Shown here: piece after piece, positions 10,845 through 21,819 of the stretch | How positions within the stretch are numbered: the stretch's first letter is position 1 | Layout: every line of letters starts with the position of its first letter | Origin: Spisula solida | Taxonomy: Eukaryota; Mollusca; Bivalvia; Venerida; Mactridae | Length of the DNA: 64,000 bases | Reading direction: 5' to 3' | Assembly (NCBI GenBank): GCA_947247005.1 | Contig: OX365945.1 | Location: 17,056,501 to 17,120,500 of the forward strand | Notes under the pieces: model-generated | Told to the model about the DNA's origin: nothing | What the model saw: only the letters and a program-made list of their open reading frames with translations | Database searches by the model: none | Translations under genes and position numbers: made by a program

Positions 10845-12597
10845 GGAAGTGACTATTCTTACGGGCCCGTAAGAATAGCCTCTCAGGCTATTCTTACGGC
10901 TCTCCCGTAAGAATAGCGATACCGCCCGCGAATGACTATTCTTGCGGCTGTTTTATTTAAATGTTTCGATCTCCTTTAAGTAATGTTCTATCGGTACCTT
11001 AACAATGGATTAATGGAATGTTAATTAACATTTGGTGTTAAATTATCGCTCCTACGATGTAAAATAAAAACAGTGACTTACTGTGTCTATGACCGGAACT
11101 CGATATCTGCTTCCATGAATACAACTGTAACACTTTCTAAGTCTTCCGAAGACGAGGAATTTTCTCTAATCACGAAATTAAGGAGGAAGCCGTAATGGTT
11201 ATTATAGTGATAAAGCGTATATTTTCGGTTTAGATTATATGCACCAACTACACAGTGGCTCAAAATCTAGGAATTTTAAAATTTACTCTTCCACGCGATA
11301 TACGACGCGACAAATTTACTGTATGCTATTCAACTCCGTGGAACGGACTAGGAATTTAACACCTAAAGTTAATTAACATTCTTTTGTTAAGGTACAGGTC
11401 GAAAATTACCTGTAATTTCTTTACTCAAAGTTACAGTACAATGATAATGACAATATTACGAAAAAGATTAGTTATCACATTATATTTCAAAGACATCTGT
11501 CATTTCTGTCCTGTTCGCCGGTTGACAAGTTAGGATTTCCAATTACAAAAGGACTCCTCGAAATGCAATTTTTTTATATGTGTCTTCATTCATTTTGAAA
11601 AAAAATGTCATTAAATACATTTATAATATAAAAGGAAATTATATATATACTGGTTGGCGAGTAGTTTCCGACAGCGAGCAGTATCCGACATTTGATATTG
11701 TTTCGTATTTCAGCATAGCTTTTCAATCAAATTGAAGAATTAATGTAAGAACTGCATCATAGCAACAAGTGTGTGGCAAAAAATTACAATTCACGTAAAT
11801 AAAAAAAACAATATCAAGAAATTCACGTAATACAATGATAATTTCAACTTCTTTTGCTGGGGGATCAACTGTTTACGAAAAATGCGCATGCGCAATGAAA
11901 CTAACAACTTTGTCTATTAATAGCCTTGGAATTGCCAGAGTCGTTGATAAAGCTAATTTTAGCTTACAACGGGCATCAACGGAATCAGCGACCCGAAACG
12001 GAAATCGGCGATAGAAAAATATTAACAAAATACGTCATTATTGACGTCTATCTAATTGACGTTGGAGTTTTTTACTTATTGGAAAATGATATGACTACGA
12101 GGCTTCAATCGTCTTCTGCGGTGTACTCTAAACTACGATAGACAACTCTTAAACTATACGTACAGCCAATAGGAGTTAATTCCCCTTATTTTAGAGGCTC
12201 AATACGGGGGAAATAAACTATTATTAGTAAATAAATGCGAAATGTCGGCTACTGCTACTCTTCGTGCAAATAACGGCCTAAAATAGTGACCCTTTGTGGC
12301 CCAATTACAGTACACTGTGTAACATTAAAAGTACCAAAATAGTGACAAATATTTCGGACTTGAGCCCAGGATTATTAAGAGGTAAATTATTTTCTTCAAA
12401 ACCACATCGTATCCTAGAAAAAGTGAGAAAACATGCAAAAATTGTCGGAAACTGCTCACCAACCAGTAAAGGAGATCGGTACATTTAAATGAAACAGCAG
12501 TAAGAATAGCGGGCGGTATCGCTATTCTTACGGGAGAGCCGTAAGAATAGCCCGAGAGGCTTATAATTCTTACGGGCCCGTAAGAATAGCCACTTCC
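10845..12597. mobile_element. Mutator-like foldback DNA element (non-autonomous, 1,753 bp)
   Basis: Both termini begin GGAAGTG(A/G)CTATTCTTACG and are inverted copies over about 135 bp. They are flanked by an exact 9-bp duplication, TATAAGATA. Each arm is built of palindromes made from the half-site CTATTCTTACGGG; in the left arm 10853-10878 is a perfect 26-bp palindrome. The right arm runs unbroken from 12443 to 12597. The matching left arm is split: 10845-10979, then 11649-11673. Long inverted ends plus a 9-bp duplication fit MuDR/MULE or foldback elements. No transposase is visible, and the short frames inside (such as 11926-12141) look random. The superfamily is inferred from target size and end structure only. 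Confidence 0.85.
10994..11395. mobile_element. Small inverted-repeat element nested in the foldback element
   Basis: Left end GTACCTTAACAA...GTTAATTAAC...GGTGTTAAATT; right end AATTTAACACC...GTTAATTAAC...TTGTTAAGGTAC. The two ends match over roughly 45 bp with a few differences. It lies inside the stretch that interrupts the left arm of the larger element. No clear target duplication and no coding capacity. Confidence 0.7.
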
Positions 12598-12606
12598 TAT
12601 AAGATA
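12598..12606. other. Right 9-bp target-site duplication
   Basis: TATAAGATA directly after CACTTCC, identical to 10836-10844. Confidence 0.85.
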
Positions 12607-13110
12607 ACACAATAATTTGGCATTTGCTAAAGAAGAGAAAAAATCATAGTCTATCACTAAGTATTGTTAAGGCTTATTGAAGGGAGATAATTGTGAATTT
12701 CATACAACGGTTGCCTGTGGTCGATACATAACATGTTATGATCATGTTATGTCAGTTTCTAGCAACAAAGAGCCTGAGCAAATGCGTTCTTATTATCCAT
12801 GATGCTGTGCACCACATAGGTCTGTCACGCTCAAAGTCTTTTCAATCCATCTACTAAGTCAATGTACAGTCTGCAGCCATAACTCGGAACATATGTTCAC
12901 ACTGGATTTAGGATTTGAAACTACATTGTACTTGTCGGAATCAGAAAAAAGAATAATTTTACACACTCTTGATTGAAGACCTTGTTGGAATATTCTTACT
13001 TTTATGTTAGGTTGGTGCTGTGACCACTTGTGGTTGATTCCTTTGATCACTTTCATACATTGTATAACTACATTTTATATATTTTTCCACTGACAGCAGA
13101 TGCTTGAATA

Positions 13111-16100
13111 ATGAGTGAAATCAGGAAAAGAAAGTATTCAGACACTGATACAGCATTATGGCAGGAATCACACAGTACTGGAAGTAAACTAAAAGGTTAG
13201 TAGTATATATAGCCAGCTATTATATTTATAATGTAACAGCTTCAATGTATTATGAATAATTAAGTTTTGTATTATATGTAACTACTTTCTCCCTTGGTCT
13301 AGGAATGGCATAAAGTCCTTAAACAATATTTGTTGATTTTTAAAATTGGCTTACTTGTATGTTAGATAGTGGTGATGTTATAATAGATCTATAGTATCAT
13401 CTGATAAACCCTGGTTGCTTATTTTGTTTCTCTCCATTGAGAAATGAAAAATAATGCAAAGATTTGAATGGTGATGAATAGATGGTTCTCACTGCAGTTT
13501 TACTTTACTTAAAGGTTCTGTATCACAGCATTATTTTGATGTAGTTTATTTTTATGCCCCCCTATCGATAGATTGGGAGGCATATAGTGATTCACCTGTC
13601 CGTCCGTTCGTCCGTCCGTCCTGGTTAACCCAAATTGACCGTTTCTTCTAGCATTAATATGGTTTGCTACAAAGCTTTCATACTTGCATGGATGTTGTGT
13701 ATGAACACTCTCCACACGCCTATATCACCTAACCCCATTTTGACCTTCACCTTGACCTAATTTTGGACTTAGACTTATTTATGGACAAGGCTTCCACAGG
13801 GGGCATAAGCGTTTATTGAATGCAGTCTTGTTTTGACAGGAAGTGCAGTTAAGATTGATATCATAATTTACGTCTGATCGATTTCTCAGTATTTTTGTAC
13901 ACATTCATTCAATGACAAATGAGTAACTAGTACAATAATAGATATGTATTTGATTTGGTGTACATATAATAATATGTTATGATTTCAGATACAGAAAAGA
14001 GAAAGAAACACAAGCGAGATGATGTCAAGGTACACCGACATTCTGGATCTTATCATCGTAGAGACAGATCATCATCAAGTTCCTCATCATCAAGTTCCTC
14101 ATCATCGTCGTCATCATCATCGTCTTCCAGTGATTCCAGTTCATCTTCAGGTAGAGCAATTTCGTTATCCTCAACAGACTGCCCCCCCAGAACCAGAATA
14201 AATTATTTGCAGAAAAAAAGGTAGCTCTTTTCCTTGCTTTGTGCTCTCTTTTAATGATTGGAAAGTTCAGTCTGACTTCTCCTCTGTCATATGGCGATAT
14301 CTAACATCGGAAATCAGGTACGAACAAATATTATTTAAAGTGGCTGATATTTAATCATACCAGTCAGGAGTCTATAGACTTGTAACCTATGGGATTGACA
14401 AAAATTGTCTTTGTTGTCAGATAGATGGTCTCTCGTAACAGGTTGTATAATTCAAAATGGTCTGATGGGAGATAAATTTGGTGGTCTTCGCAAAGTCATG
14501 CTTCCCAACCACCCTGATTCAATAGGGATTCTCCAGATTACGAATAAAAAATCTGTTTACCCTGAACTGAAAGTTTACTGAGGTTTCGTGATTGTGGTCT
14601 TTGTTCACAAAGGGTCTTTAACACGTTTAATTGTTGTTACACCGTTCCTTTAAAAATTATGTATCAATATTTTGTAGATGATGAACATAAAAGAAAGAGA
14701 AAACACAAAAGAAAAGAAAAACACAAAAAGGTATTTTTGCATCATTGATAGTTTTATATTTCATGGTTTATTAGTTTATACTAATTTATTTAAGGTCGAT
14801 TGTGAAACAAGTTTTTCCAACTTATATTAATCACTCTCGACACCTCATTCCTGATGTTATCCATCGCCACGAGGGTATGAGAGAAGAGAAGCCAGTTTCC
14901 CTTTTATGCTGAGCGTCTAGCAAGGGAATTTCTGGTACCATTTTTATTTCGTCTTTGGTATGACGCGGCCAAGGGTCGAACCCGAGACCTCCCGCACTCG
15001 AAGCGAACGCTCAACCACTAGGCTATCGAGGTTTATTCAACACATGAGTGAAATCCTGGGACCGTTACAGCAAAATATATCATTGTGATGACACTCTTAA
15101 CAGCAATAGAGATATAAGACCAAAGCATGTATTATCGATCAATACAGAACACCTAAGTTTATAGTCCTTATACTGAATGGGAAGTTTAGTCATGATCTGT
15201 TGATGCACCCTATTGCTTTTAAAGCGGAATGTCAATTTAAGGTGGCAGTGTGAATACATGATTTTTCCTTGTCTTTAGTGGATAATATTCATAGTACAAA
15301 CACCTCTTGTCAACTATAGAATATGGGTGTAGTTGACTACCAAAGGAGAGTTACGCGAGTAGCAGTACTAACGATAATAATAATGTATTTACTGACAAAT
15401 TATGTTGTGGTTTTGACATAGATTCTGCATTTGATATTGTGTCATCTCTGCAGTACATTTGAAAATATTATTTTATTGCATTTTGAAAATCTTTATTTAC
15501 AAAGTAGATGTTGACTGGCATCTATAATGGAAGATATCAAACTTACAAATATGCTAGTATGTAGTTAAATAGTCCTGTTTTATGCCCCAGCATCTATTGA
15601 TGTGGGAGGCATATAGTGATTGTCCGTTTGTCCATTCCGTTGAAAATGTTAACCAAAACTGAAAAGTTCTTGAAACTCAAATATTTTCAAAGTCCATCTA
15701 GGTTTTCAAACTTTGCATACTTGTTTACTATCATAAATACCTGACATTATGAACGCCATGTAACAACATTTCTGCAGAATTATGGCCCCTGATGGACAAG
15801 GTTTCCAGTGGGGCATAAGAGTTTACTAAACACAGTCTTGTTGAATCCTGTTCTTGTATTGTTTTGTTGGTACGAAAACTTTGTATTGTGTATTTGAAAA
15901 TATATAGAAAATGTATAGTTTAGTTTAATACATATTTTATTTCTATAATAGGATTGGGCAACAGGCTTAGCCTACTACTATATAAGCCCTCTCCTTAAAG
16001 TGTATGTAATAATGCTTATTGACATGGAATTTAGTGATTGGTTATAAACAAGTGTTGTATTGACCTCATACTTACTGTCTGTTATTGCTTTTTTTATGGG

Positions 16101-18967
16101 TGCCTATCTGTGGCATTGATTCCATGATGGTGTCTGCAATTTTTGGTGTGGGTGTCAACTGAATACATGTGATATAATGATTGACATATTTGGATGGACA
16201 GAAGAAAAGTAAAAGAAGGAAAAGTAAGGATGATAAAGGACCTGTACAATTATCTAAGGTAAAATCAATGTTCATTTGTTCACTGCCCAGATAGTTTTGT
16301 TCAGTGTAAACCCAGACCAGGTTTTCAATTTTGAAAATCTTTATTATTAGTTTGAGTTTTGTTGTAGGTCTGCTTGGTGAATGTGCAGATAGGTGTCAAC
16401 ATGGTTGTTTCTGCTCAATAATTTTAGTTAGGAATGAGATATTATGATAAAACATGATGTGTCTTTACACTGGAGACACAACTGACAATCAAGTTTGCTG
16501 AGTTATTGCCCTTTGATATACAAATGGTTTAGTACAGAGACATTGACCTGATCCTAACCTTTATGCATGAATATATGTCATGGTTCTTGCATTGAATTTA
16601 TCAATTTCGGCGAGCAAATCATACAATATCCGTCCTTGAGATTTGTGTTTGTATTATACCTTGAGCGTCTTCAAGATACTTTTATAAATAGATTATAAAT
16701 ATAGACAAGATATCAGCTGTTAAAGTATGCCAATTGAAGGTCAAGGATCAGGTAAAAATCTTCATACTGTAACATCACTGAGTTTGATATTCATCCCCTT
16801 CAATGATAGCTCTCGCTGTAAATATGTTTTAACTCGACCTGTAAACTTGTAAACTCCCAGTTGATAAATTACAAATATAGAATCAGATGTTAAAGAATGC
16901 TAATAGAAGATTGAGGATTATATTATAATCTCCATACCATAACATCACTGAGTTGGGTATATTTGTGTATACATGTATATGTTTTAACTCTACCTGTTAC
17001 TTTGTATATCCCCAGTTAATGAAAGATAAACATGGTCACACAAGTAAACATGGGGAACGAAGTGTTGTATCTGGTAAAAAAATCCACAGAAAGATGAAGA
17101 AGTCCAAAGTTGATAAACAGGTATACTCCGTATGTGATCAGATTGAACCCAATTAAGCATTGTAAAAAGAAGAATTATGATTAGAACAAATAATGTATAT
17201 CTTATTACATCAACCTTACCAATTCTCATAAAATCAAATGAATTTGTGGTCGACATGTAAGTTTACTTTACAGTTGGTTGCAATGTAAAATTGCAACCAG
17301 AATAACACTAAACAGCATTTGTCTAATATAACTGTAGCCTCTACACCTACAAGTTCGTGCATCTTAGATTTGAAATTGGCACATCTGCACAAAAACAAAT
17401 ACACTGGGACCAACCATATGATAAACAATATCAATTATCTGTCTATTAACAAAATTCAAACACAAATTGAATGCCAAACTGCAAAAAGTTGAAAAATCGG
17501 CCTCAATGTTAGATGCAGTCTACAGTCTTGAGATAAACATTTGTAACCTGTAAGTTCGTGCACATAAACTGATGACGTCATTAAGATCGCACGGGAAAGA
17601 TTTTGCTAATAAAAAGTTTTGTAACATAAAGTTTGATCTTTTATCAGTAAATTAGCACATTTTCCTGTTCGTAAATATATCGCATCTAATGCAAATTATG
17701 AGATAAACAAATGTTTCCAGATTTCGCGACCGGAACTGGTGATTATGTAAACAGTAAAATCCCTCCTCGGACAAAACTCGCCGTAAACGTAACAAACCCT
17801 GTTTTTGTCGATTTGTTTGCATTGGTCGGCTGGATAAATGTCTTGTTAGTAATTCAAATTAATTTAGGCCTGGAAATGAGATTATTAGGAAAGCATTCTA
17901 AGTTTTACTAAAATGCACTTGTAGGAATGCACGAAGTTATAGGAATAGAGGCTACATACAGTAATGCATCAGTTTTTAAAACTACAATTTAATTCATCTT
18001 TATACACTTGTTACTATATATAGTAACAAAAATAAGCCTATTTGCGGCTGATCATATATATGGCCATCACGTGATTATCGCCTATCCGCCAGGTCCGCAA
18101 TCTCATTATCATAATCGGACCGGTTTAACGAGCGCACGTTACGTTATCCATGTAAACATGACGTCACGTTGCAGCCAAAATGACGTTACGTTGCTCATAT
18201 GCAAGATTTCTTTGCCAATTTTATTTACACTTAGTGCATTTTATTGGTTACAACCTTAGTGTATATCTACATCAGTAATATTTACGTTATTTGTTCTTCA
18301 TAGATATTCTGAAATCGAACAATTGTATTAAAGACTTTAATACACTTCAGAGCCTGGCCGGAAGTTGATACTCCGCCCGGAAAATGAATAATCACCTCGA
18401 GGGCTTCATCTCCCTGCCCGGCTGTGTCGTGTATTAACTTCTAATAACTACATGACCATAATGGATTACAATAAAAAATGTGCAGGAGTACTATCTAGTC
18501 GCCTGTGACAGCAAAGTTGTGCAGGAGTATTATCTAGTCGCCTGTGACAGCAAAGTTGTGCAGGAGTATTATCTAGTCGCCTGTGACAGCAAAGTTGTGC
18601 AGGAGTATTATCTAGTCGCCTGTGACAGCAAAGTTGTGCAGGAGTATTATCTAGTCGCCTGTGACAGCAAAGTTATGATTGTTGGACAATAAAAAGTACA
18701 TATTATGAAACTCATGTTATGTATAACTCAGGTTTTTTATGTAGAGTTGAAAGACCTGGCAAATATATTTCAGTGTAATTGTGTGATTTGGTTTCAGTGA
18801 TCAATTTCATGCTAGATGTGTTACTGTAACACTACATTTACGGCTGTAGTGTGTGATACAGTGGCAAAGGGGGATCTATACCACTTTTCTAATTGAATGA
18901 ATTTCTTTTTTACTAGCTTGAAAAGAGTAGACAAGAACGCCTCAGTTTTCTCAATGCAACCATGTAA
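13111..18967 (+). CDS. Lys-rich, poly-Ser protein, 170 aa, six exons (gene 2)
   Basis: Exons 13111-13195, 13989-14150, 14678-14730, 16202-16258, 17016-17120 and 18917-18967 join in frame with AG/GT junctions and end at TAA 18965-18967. The ATG at 13111 has A at -3. A splice acceptor just upstream (TTTTTCCACTGACAG, end 13095) suggests a non-coding first exon further 5'. The protein opens MSEIRKRKYSD, has a 21-Ser run (about residues 56-76) then Asp and five more Ser, then three short Lys/Arg-rich exons (HKRKRKHKRKEKHKK; KKSKRRKSKDD), and ends RLSFLNATM. The Ser run uses TCA, TCG, TCC, TCT and AGT, so it is not a fresh triplet expansion. The composition suggests a nuclear RNA- or chromatin-associated protein, but there is no folded domain and I do not recognise the family. 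Confidence 0.8.
13549..13832. mobile_element. TATGCCCCC-family repeat, copy C
   Basis: Full-length member in the first coding intron of gene 2 (13196-13988): TTTTTATGCCCCCCTATCG at the left, GGGGGCATAAGCGTTTATTG and CAGTCTTGTT at the right. It is close in sequence to copy B. The rest of this intron shows nothing. Confidence 0.85.
14805..15037 (-). mobile_element. tRNA-headed SINE, full length, family 1
   Basis: Read on the minus strand it starts with a tRNA-like head: an A-box-like GATAGCCTAGTGGTTGAGC and a B-box GGGTTCGACCC (near 14970-15030). A body follows (GACGCTCAGCATAAAAGGGA, AACTGGCTT), then a tail with CATCAGGAATGAGGTGTCGA and ACTTGTTTCACAATCGACC. Tail copies occur at 32160-32265 and, more diverged, at 23264-23400. 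It lies in the gene 2 intron 14731-16201. Confidence 0.75.
15577..15842. mobile_element. TATGCCCCC-family repeat, copy D (diverged subfamily)
   Basis: Begins TTTTATGCCCCAGCATCTAT and ends GTGGGGCATAAGAGTTTACT plus CAGTCTTGTT, but the interior differs strongly from copies B and C. It is an older or separate subfamily, in the gene 2 intron 14731-16201. Confidence 0.75.
16685..17015 (+). repeat. Tandem duplication of the intron end before gene 2 exon 5
   Basis: Two diverged copies, about 16685-16860 and 16861-17015. Both contain GTTAAAG(T/A)ATGC, CATAC(T/C)(G/A)TAACATCACTGAGT and ATGTTTTAACTC(G/T)ACCTGT, and both end in an acceptor-like CCCAG. The second CCCAG (17015) is the real 3' splice site; the first (16860) is a silent or alternative copy. 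Confidence 0.75.
17333..17956. mobile_element. Inverted-repeat DNA element with TGTAGCCTCTA ends
   Basis: Left TGTAGCCTCTACACCTACAA then TTCGTGCAT; right ATGCACGAA then TATAGGAATAGAGGCTACA. The ends are inverted over about 35 bp with mismatches. An extra internal copy of GTAAGTTCGTGCAC is at about 17551. No transposase frame and no clear target duplication. It sits in the last intron of gene 2 (17121-18916). Confidence 0.7.
18481..18675 (+). repeat. 39-bp minisatellite, 5 units
   Basis: Five nearly identical 39-base units starting TGCAGGAGTA(C/T)TATCTAGTC. The period is a multiple of three, so it reads as a repeated 13-residue frame containing EYYLVACDSK, but it lies in the last intron of gene 2 with no supporting splice sites. 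Confidence 0.95.
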
Positions 18968-19089
18968 ACTCCTGGAAACAAGAGGAACAACCCTCCACTG
19001 CAGTGGTGAAAGAGACTTGAGTTGTGTAACCTGAATATATTTCTTATATTTTACTAAGATGTTTTTGTTATGTATTAGGACATATTATA

Positions 19090-19095
19090 AATAAA
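19090..19095 (+). promoter_or_regulatory. Poly(A) signal, gene 2
   Basis: AATAAA 123 bases after the TAA stop, the expected distance for a short 3'UTR. Confidence 0.7.
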
Positions 19096-21819
19096 ACTTA
19101 TAAAATTGTACCAGATCTTATTGTTGTATTCAGTTATTATAAATATCTAGAAAATAAAAGTGCTGTCAAACCTGTCTGTAAAAGACACCCATGTGAATGC
19201 TGCAAAAGTTGTATTCATGTGTGTGTAAATAGTTGGTCTCTCCTGACTGGAAAAATTATCAAATTGTCTAATGGGAGGGAGACAACGTTGAGTTGGTGAT
19301 TGTTTACAGGTTTGTAATATAGTGGTCTTTATAATTATCCCCGTACCAGAGATAGGTGGGTATACCTGTCTGCCCATGGACCAGATGGTTTCCAGATGAT
19401 AACTAAAGAACACCTCAAATTATGATGATCTGAATAATTAAACTTGGTATAGAGGTTGGTTTGTTTGGTCATGACCAGCAGATGAGCCCTTGTTACTGTT
19501 TGTGTCAATTGGTCAAGGAGGGGGGTTCATTTCTACAAGCCCTTGTCATTGGTTATTAACTGTGGGTCAACTGTGTATCACTGCACTCTATTGCTGAATT
19601 CACTCTACTATAATGCATGAACTGTCGTTTTAGAATGACTGATATGCCTAGTTAAATGTTCTCTTATGTCCAAAATTCCACTTTATTGTATTTCTTGATA
19701 TAAGACAGTTTAGGCTTTCCATAGTTCTACAAATAATGACAGTCAGGAGATATAATAACGATGCATCTTTCTGCTGGGTTACAGATTGATGTCGACATAG
19801 TGACTTGTTTGTGAATAATTGCTACACTTTCCTCTGTAAACTAAAGTACTGGTGAATAGTTTGAGAAAATCCAATTGCTACTAGTTTGCGTGAAATTTTG
19901 TACTAAAATGACCTTATAAATCGTTACTGGCTGAATGAGATGAGATGGCAGTTATGTAAAATGATAAGATGTATAAGTGCAGTAGACAGACAACTGCAAA
20001 GGACAAAATTTAAATGTTTAGGCCTACACGTGAATTTTTCTTATGCACTACCAAAGTAAGTTGGATCATACTGCTAACTAGTATACTAGCCTAGGCTAGT
20101 ACGGATTTGCCGTCGGTCCTAAATATAACGCGCCGTCCTTAATTGACCGTTTATTGTGCTACCGTACTCAAACTTCATATGAACATTAGTCAGCCTGTGT
20201 TTTTGTGCATCTTTATTTTGTTATTCGGACTCGCCGTATAAGAAGAGTTGTGACCCTAGAAATGATGCATTTTGCTTGTCTTGTCTGTGACTTGAAAACT
20301 GCTACATGTACAGTTATCAAACTTTCATGAGATATTGGCATGCCATTGTGTTGTTATGCACCAATATATTTTTGTTCGGATTCGACCAGTATAAGCAAGG
20401 TTATGGCCCTTGAAATGATGAAATTTCGCTCCCTCGTGTCCCTAATACCTATAAAATTGTATGAGCTTCTGTCATCAAATGAATTTAGTTCCGCCCCTAC
20501 GCATTTACATTCAGATTGGACTAATCATTAGGAGTTGTTGCCCTTGAAACGACAATTGTGTTTGTGTCGCTCATAGCTCTTGAAGTATTAGAGGTACAGT
20601 CATCAAATTTTGTAGAATATTACATGTAGTTGGCCAATTGCATATTTAAATTCAGATTCAACTAGTATTCCTCGAAATGATGGTAAATGTACTTGTTTGT
20701 GTTGCTCATAACTCGATTAGAAATATTTGAGCTTTGTAGAAATTTTAGTCAGCATAAATGATTATATATAGTTTCGTAATGGCCAAATGGCAAGTCATGT
20801 GGGTAGGAGCGTCGACATTTGGGAGGGGAGGGGCGAAACATTTTTTGGAGATGGGGATCACATTTAGCGTTAATAGGCTATCATGAAGACCTGCCCCCCC
20901 CCCCCGGCTCATACACCCATGCAAGTGGGGGCATCCGTGTCCTGTTGATGCATTTCTAATTCTAAAATAAAGTACACATGTATCAAAAGCACAAACACAA
21001 AGAACACGGATGTGAATTAGTGCAGCGTTGATTATAGAAGAGACTGAATGCGAACATCGTCCATGGAGTATTTGGTCATCAAAAGGCCTACGTTAGAACA
21101 ATGGTTGATTTATGTTCTTATACATAACCATAGCGTAAACAAAATAAACGAAGAGTGTATATATTTCCTTACACATAACTATTCGCAGTTCAAACGGGAT
21201 TTCATTCGTTAAAATCATTTTGATGCGAAAATATTGAATGTTCAGCTCTGTTCAAACGTACGGTATAATAGCTATATCTTTAAAATTCATTCAGAATAAA
21301 AGATTAAAAGTTCACCTGAATCGATGGAGCGCGTAACAAAACACTATATAAATAATTTCGTATACATCGGTGTGTATTTAATAATTTCCGATCAATGATT
21401 TATTGGAATTAGTCTTCATAATTATTCAGTTATTGTATTATAACCGGCACCGGTCGGCGTTTTCATTGACACAAAACGTGTAGGTTATATTCTAATATTG
21501 ATTAAACTCTGACTTTTGATATAATGACATTATATCAACTTGTTTTGAAAACGGTGACATTCGACTAATTACAAAAACCAAGCAGCATGATGAAGACTGC
21601 ATGTACTGAGATGTATTCTGTTAAAAGCAAGACAGAATCAGGCTGTTAAAAACTATTAATATTTGATGCCAAACAGAGACAATATTGGAATTCACATTAG
21701 CGGCTCTTTTTATTTCATTGGAAGGTACTTGCAGTTGTTCAGAAGGATTGTCGAGGCGTAGTTACAATTTATATCATTCACATCGTGTTAGAGTTGTAGT
21801 TTGGGGATTGTGTGTCAGT
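19096..21819. other. Intergenic region and 5' flank of gene 3
   Basis: Apart from the diverged tandem repeat at about 20150-20770 and a C-run near 20896-20905, nothing coding is visible. The 5' end of gene 3 lies in its last part; an acceptor-like GGTACTTGCAG (end near 21734) may begin the first coding exon. I see no certain promoter. Confidence 0.5.
20150..20770. repeat. Diverged tandem satellite, about four units of 140-180 bp
   Basis: Recurring anchors mark the units: TTCGGACTCG, TTCGGATTCGACCAGTATAA, TTCAGATTGGACTAATCATT and TTCAGATTCAACTAGTATTC. Each is followed by a 'GCCCTTGAAA(T/C)GA' block and then a 'CATCAAA' or similar block. The units are old and uneven in length. Confidence 0.65.

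Noticed and set aside
11926..12141. 71-codon frame inside the foldback element as a transposase
   Set aside because: Too short, starts at TTG, and has no DDE or zinc-finger residues in a recognisable layout.
18481..18675. CRISPR-like regular repeats
   Set aside because: The units are head-to-tail with no unique spacers, and the genome is eukaryotic; it is a minisatellite.
21685..21819. N-terminal extension of the sulfotransferase
   Set aside because: The frame opens at a TTG; the ATG at 21820 has good context and gives a normal type II anchor.
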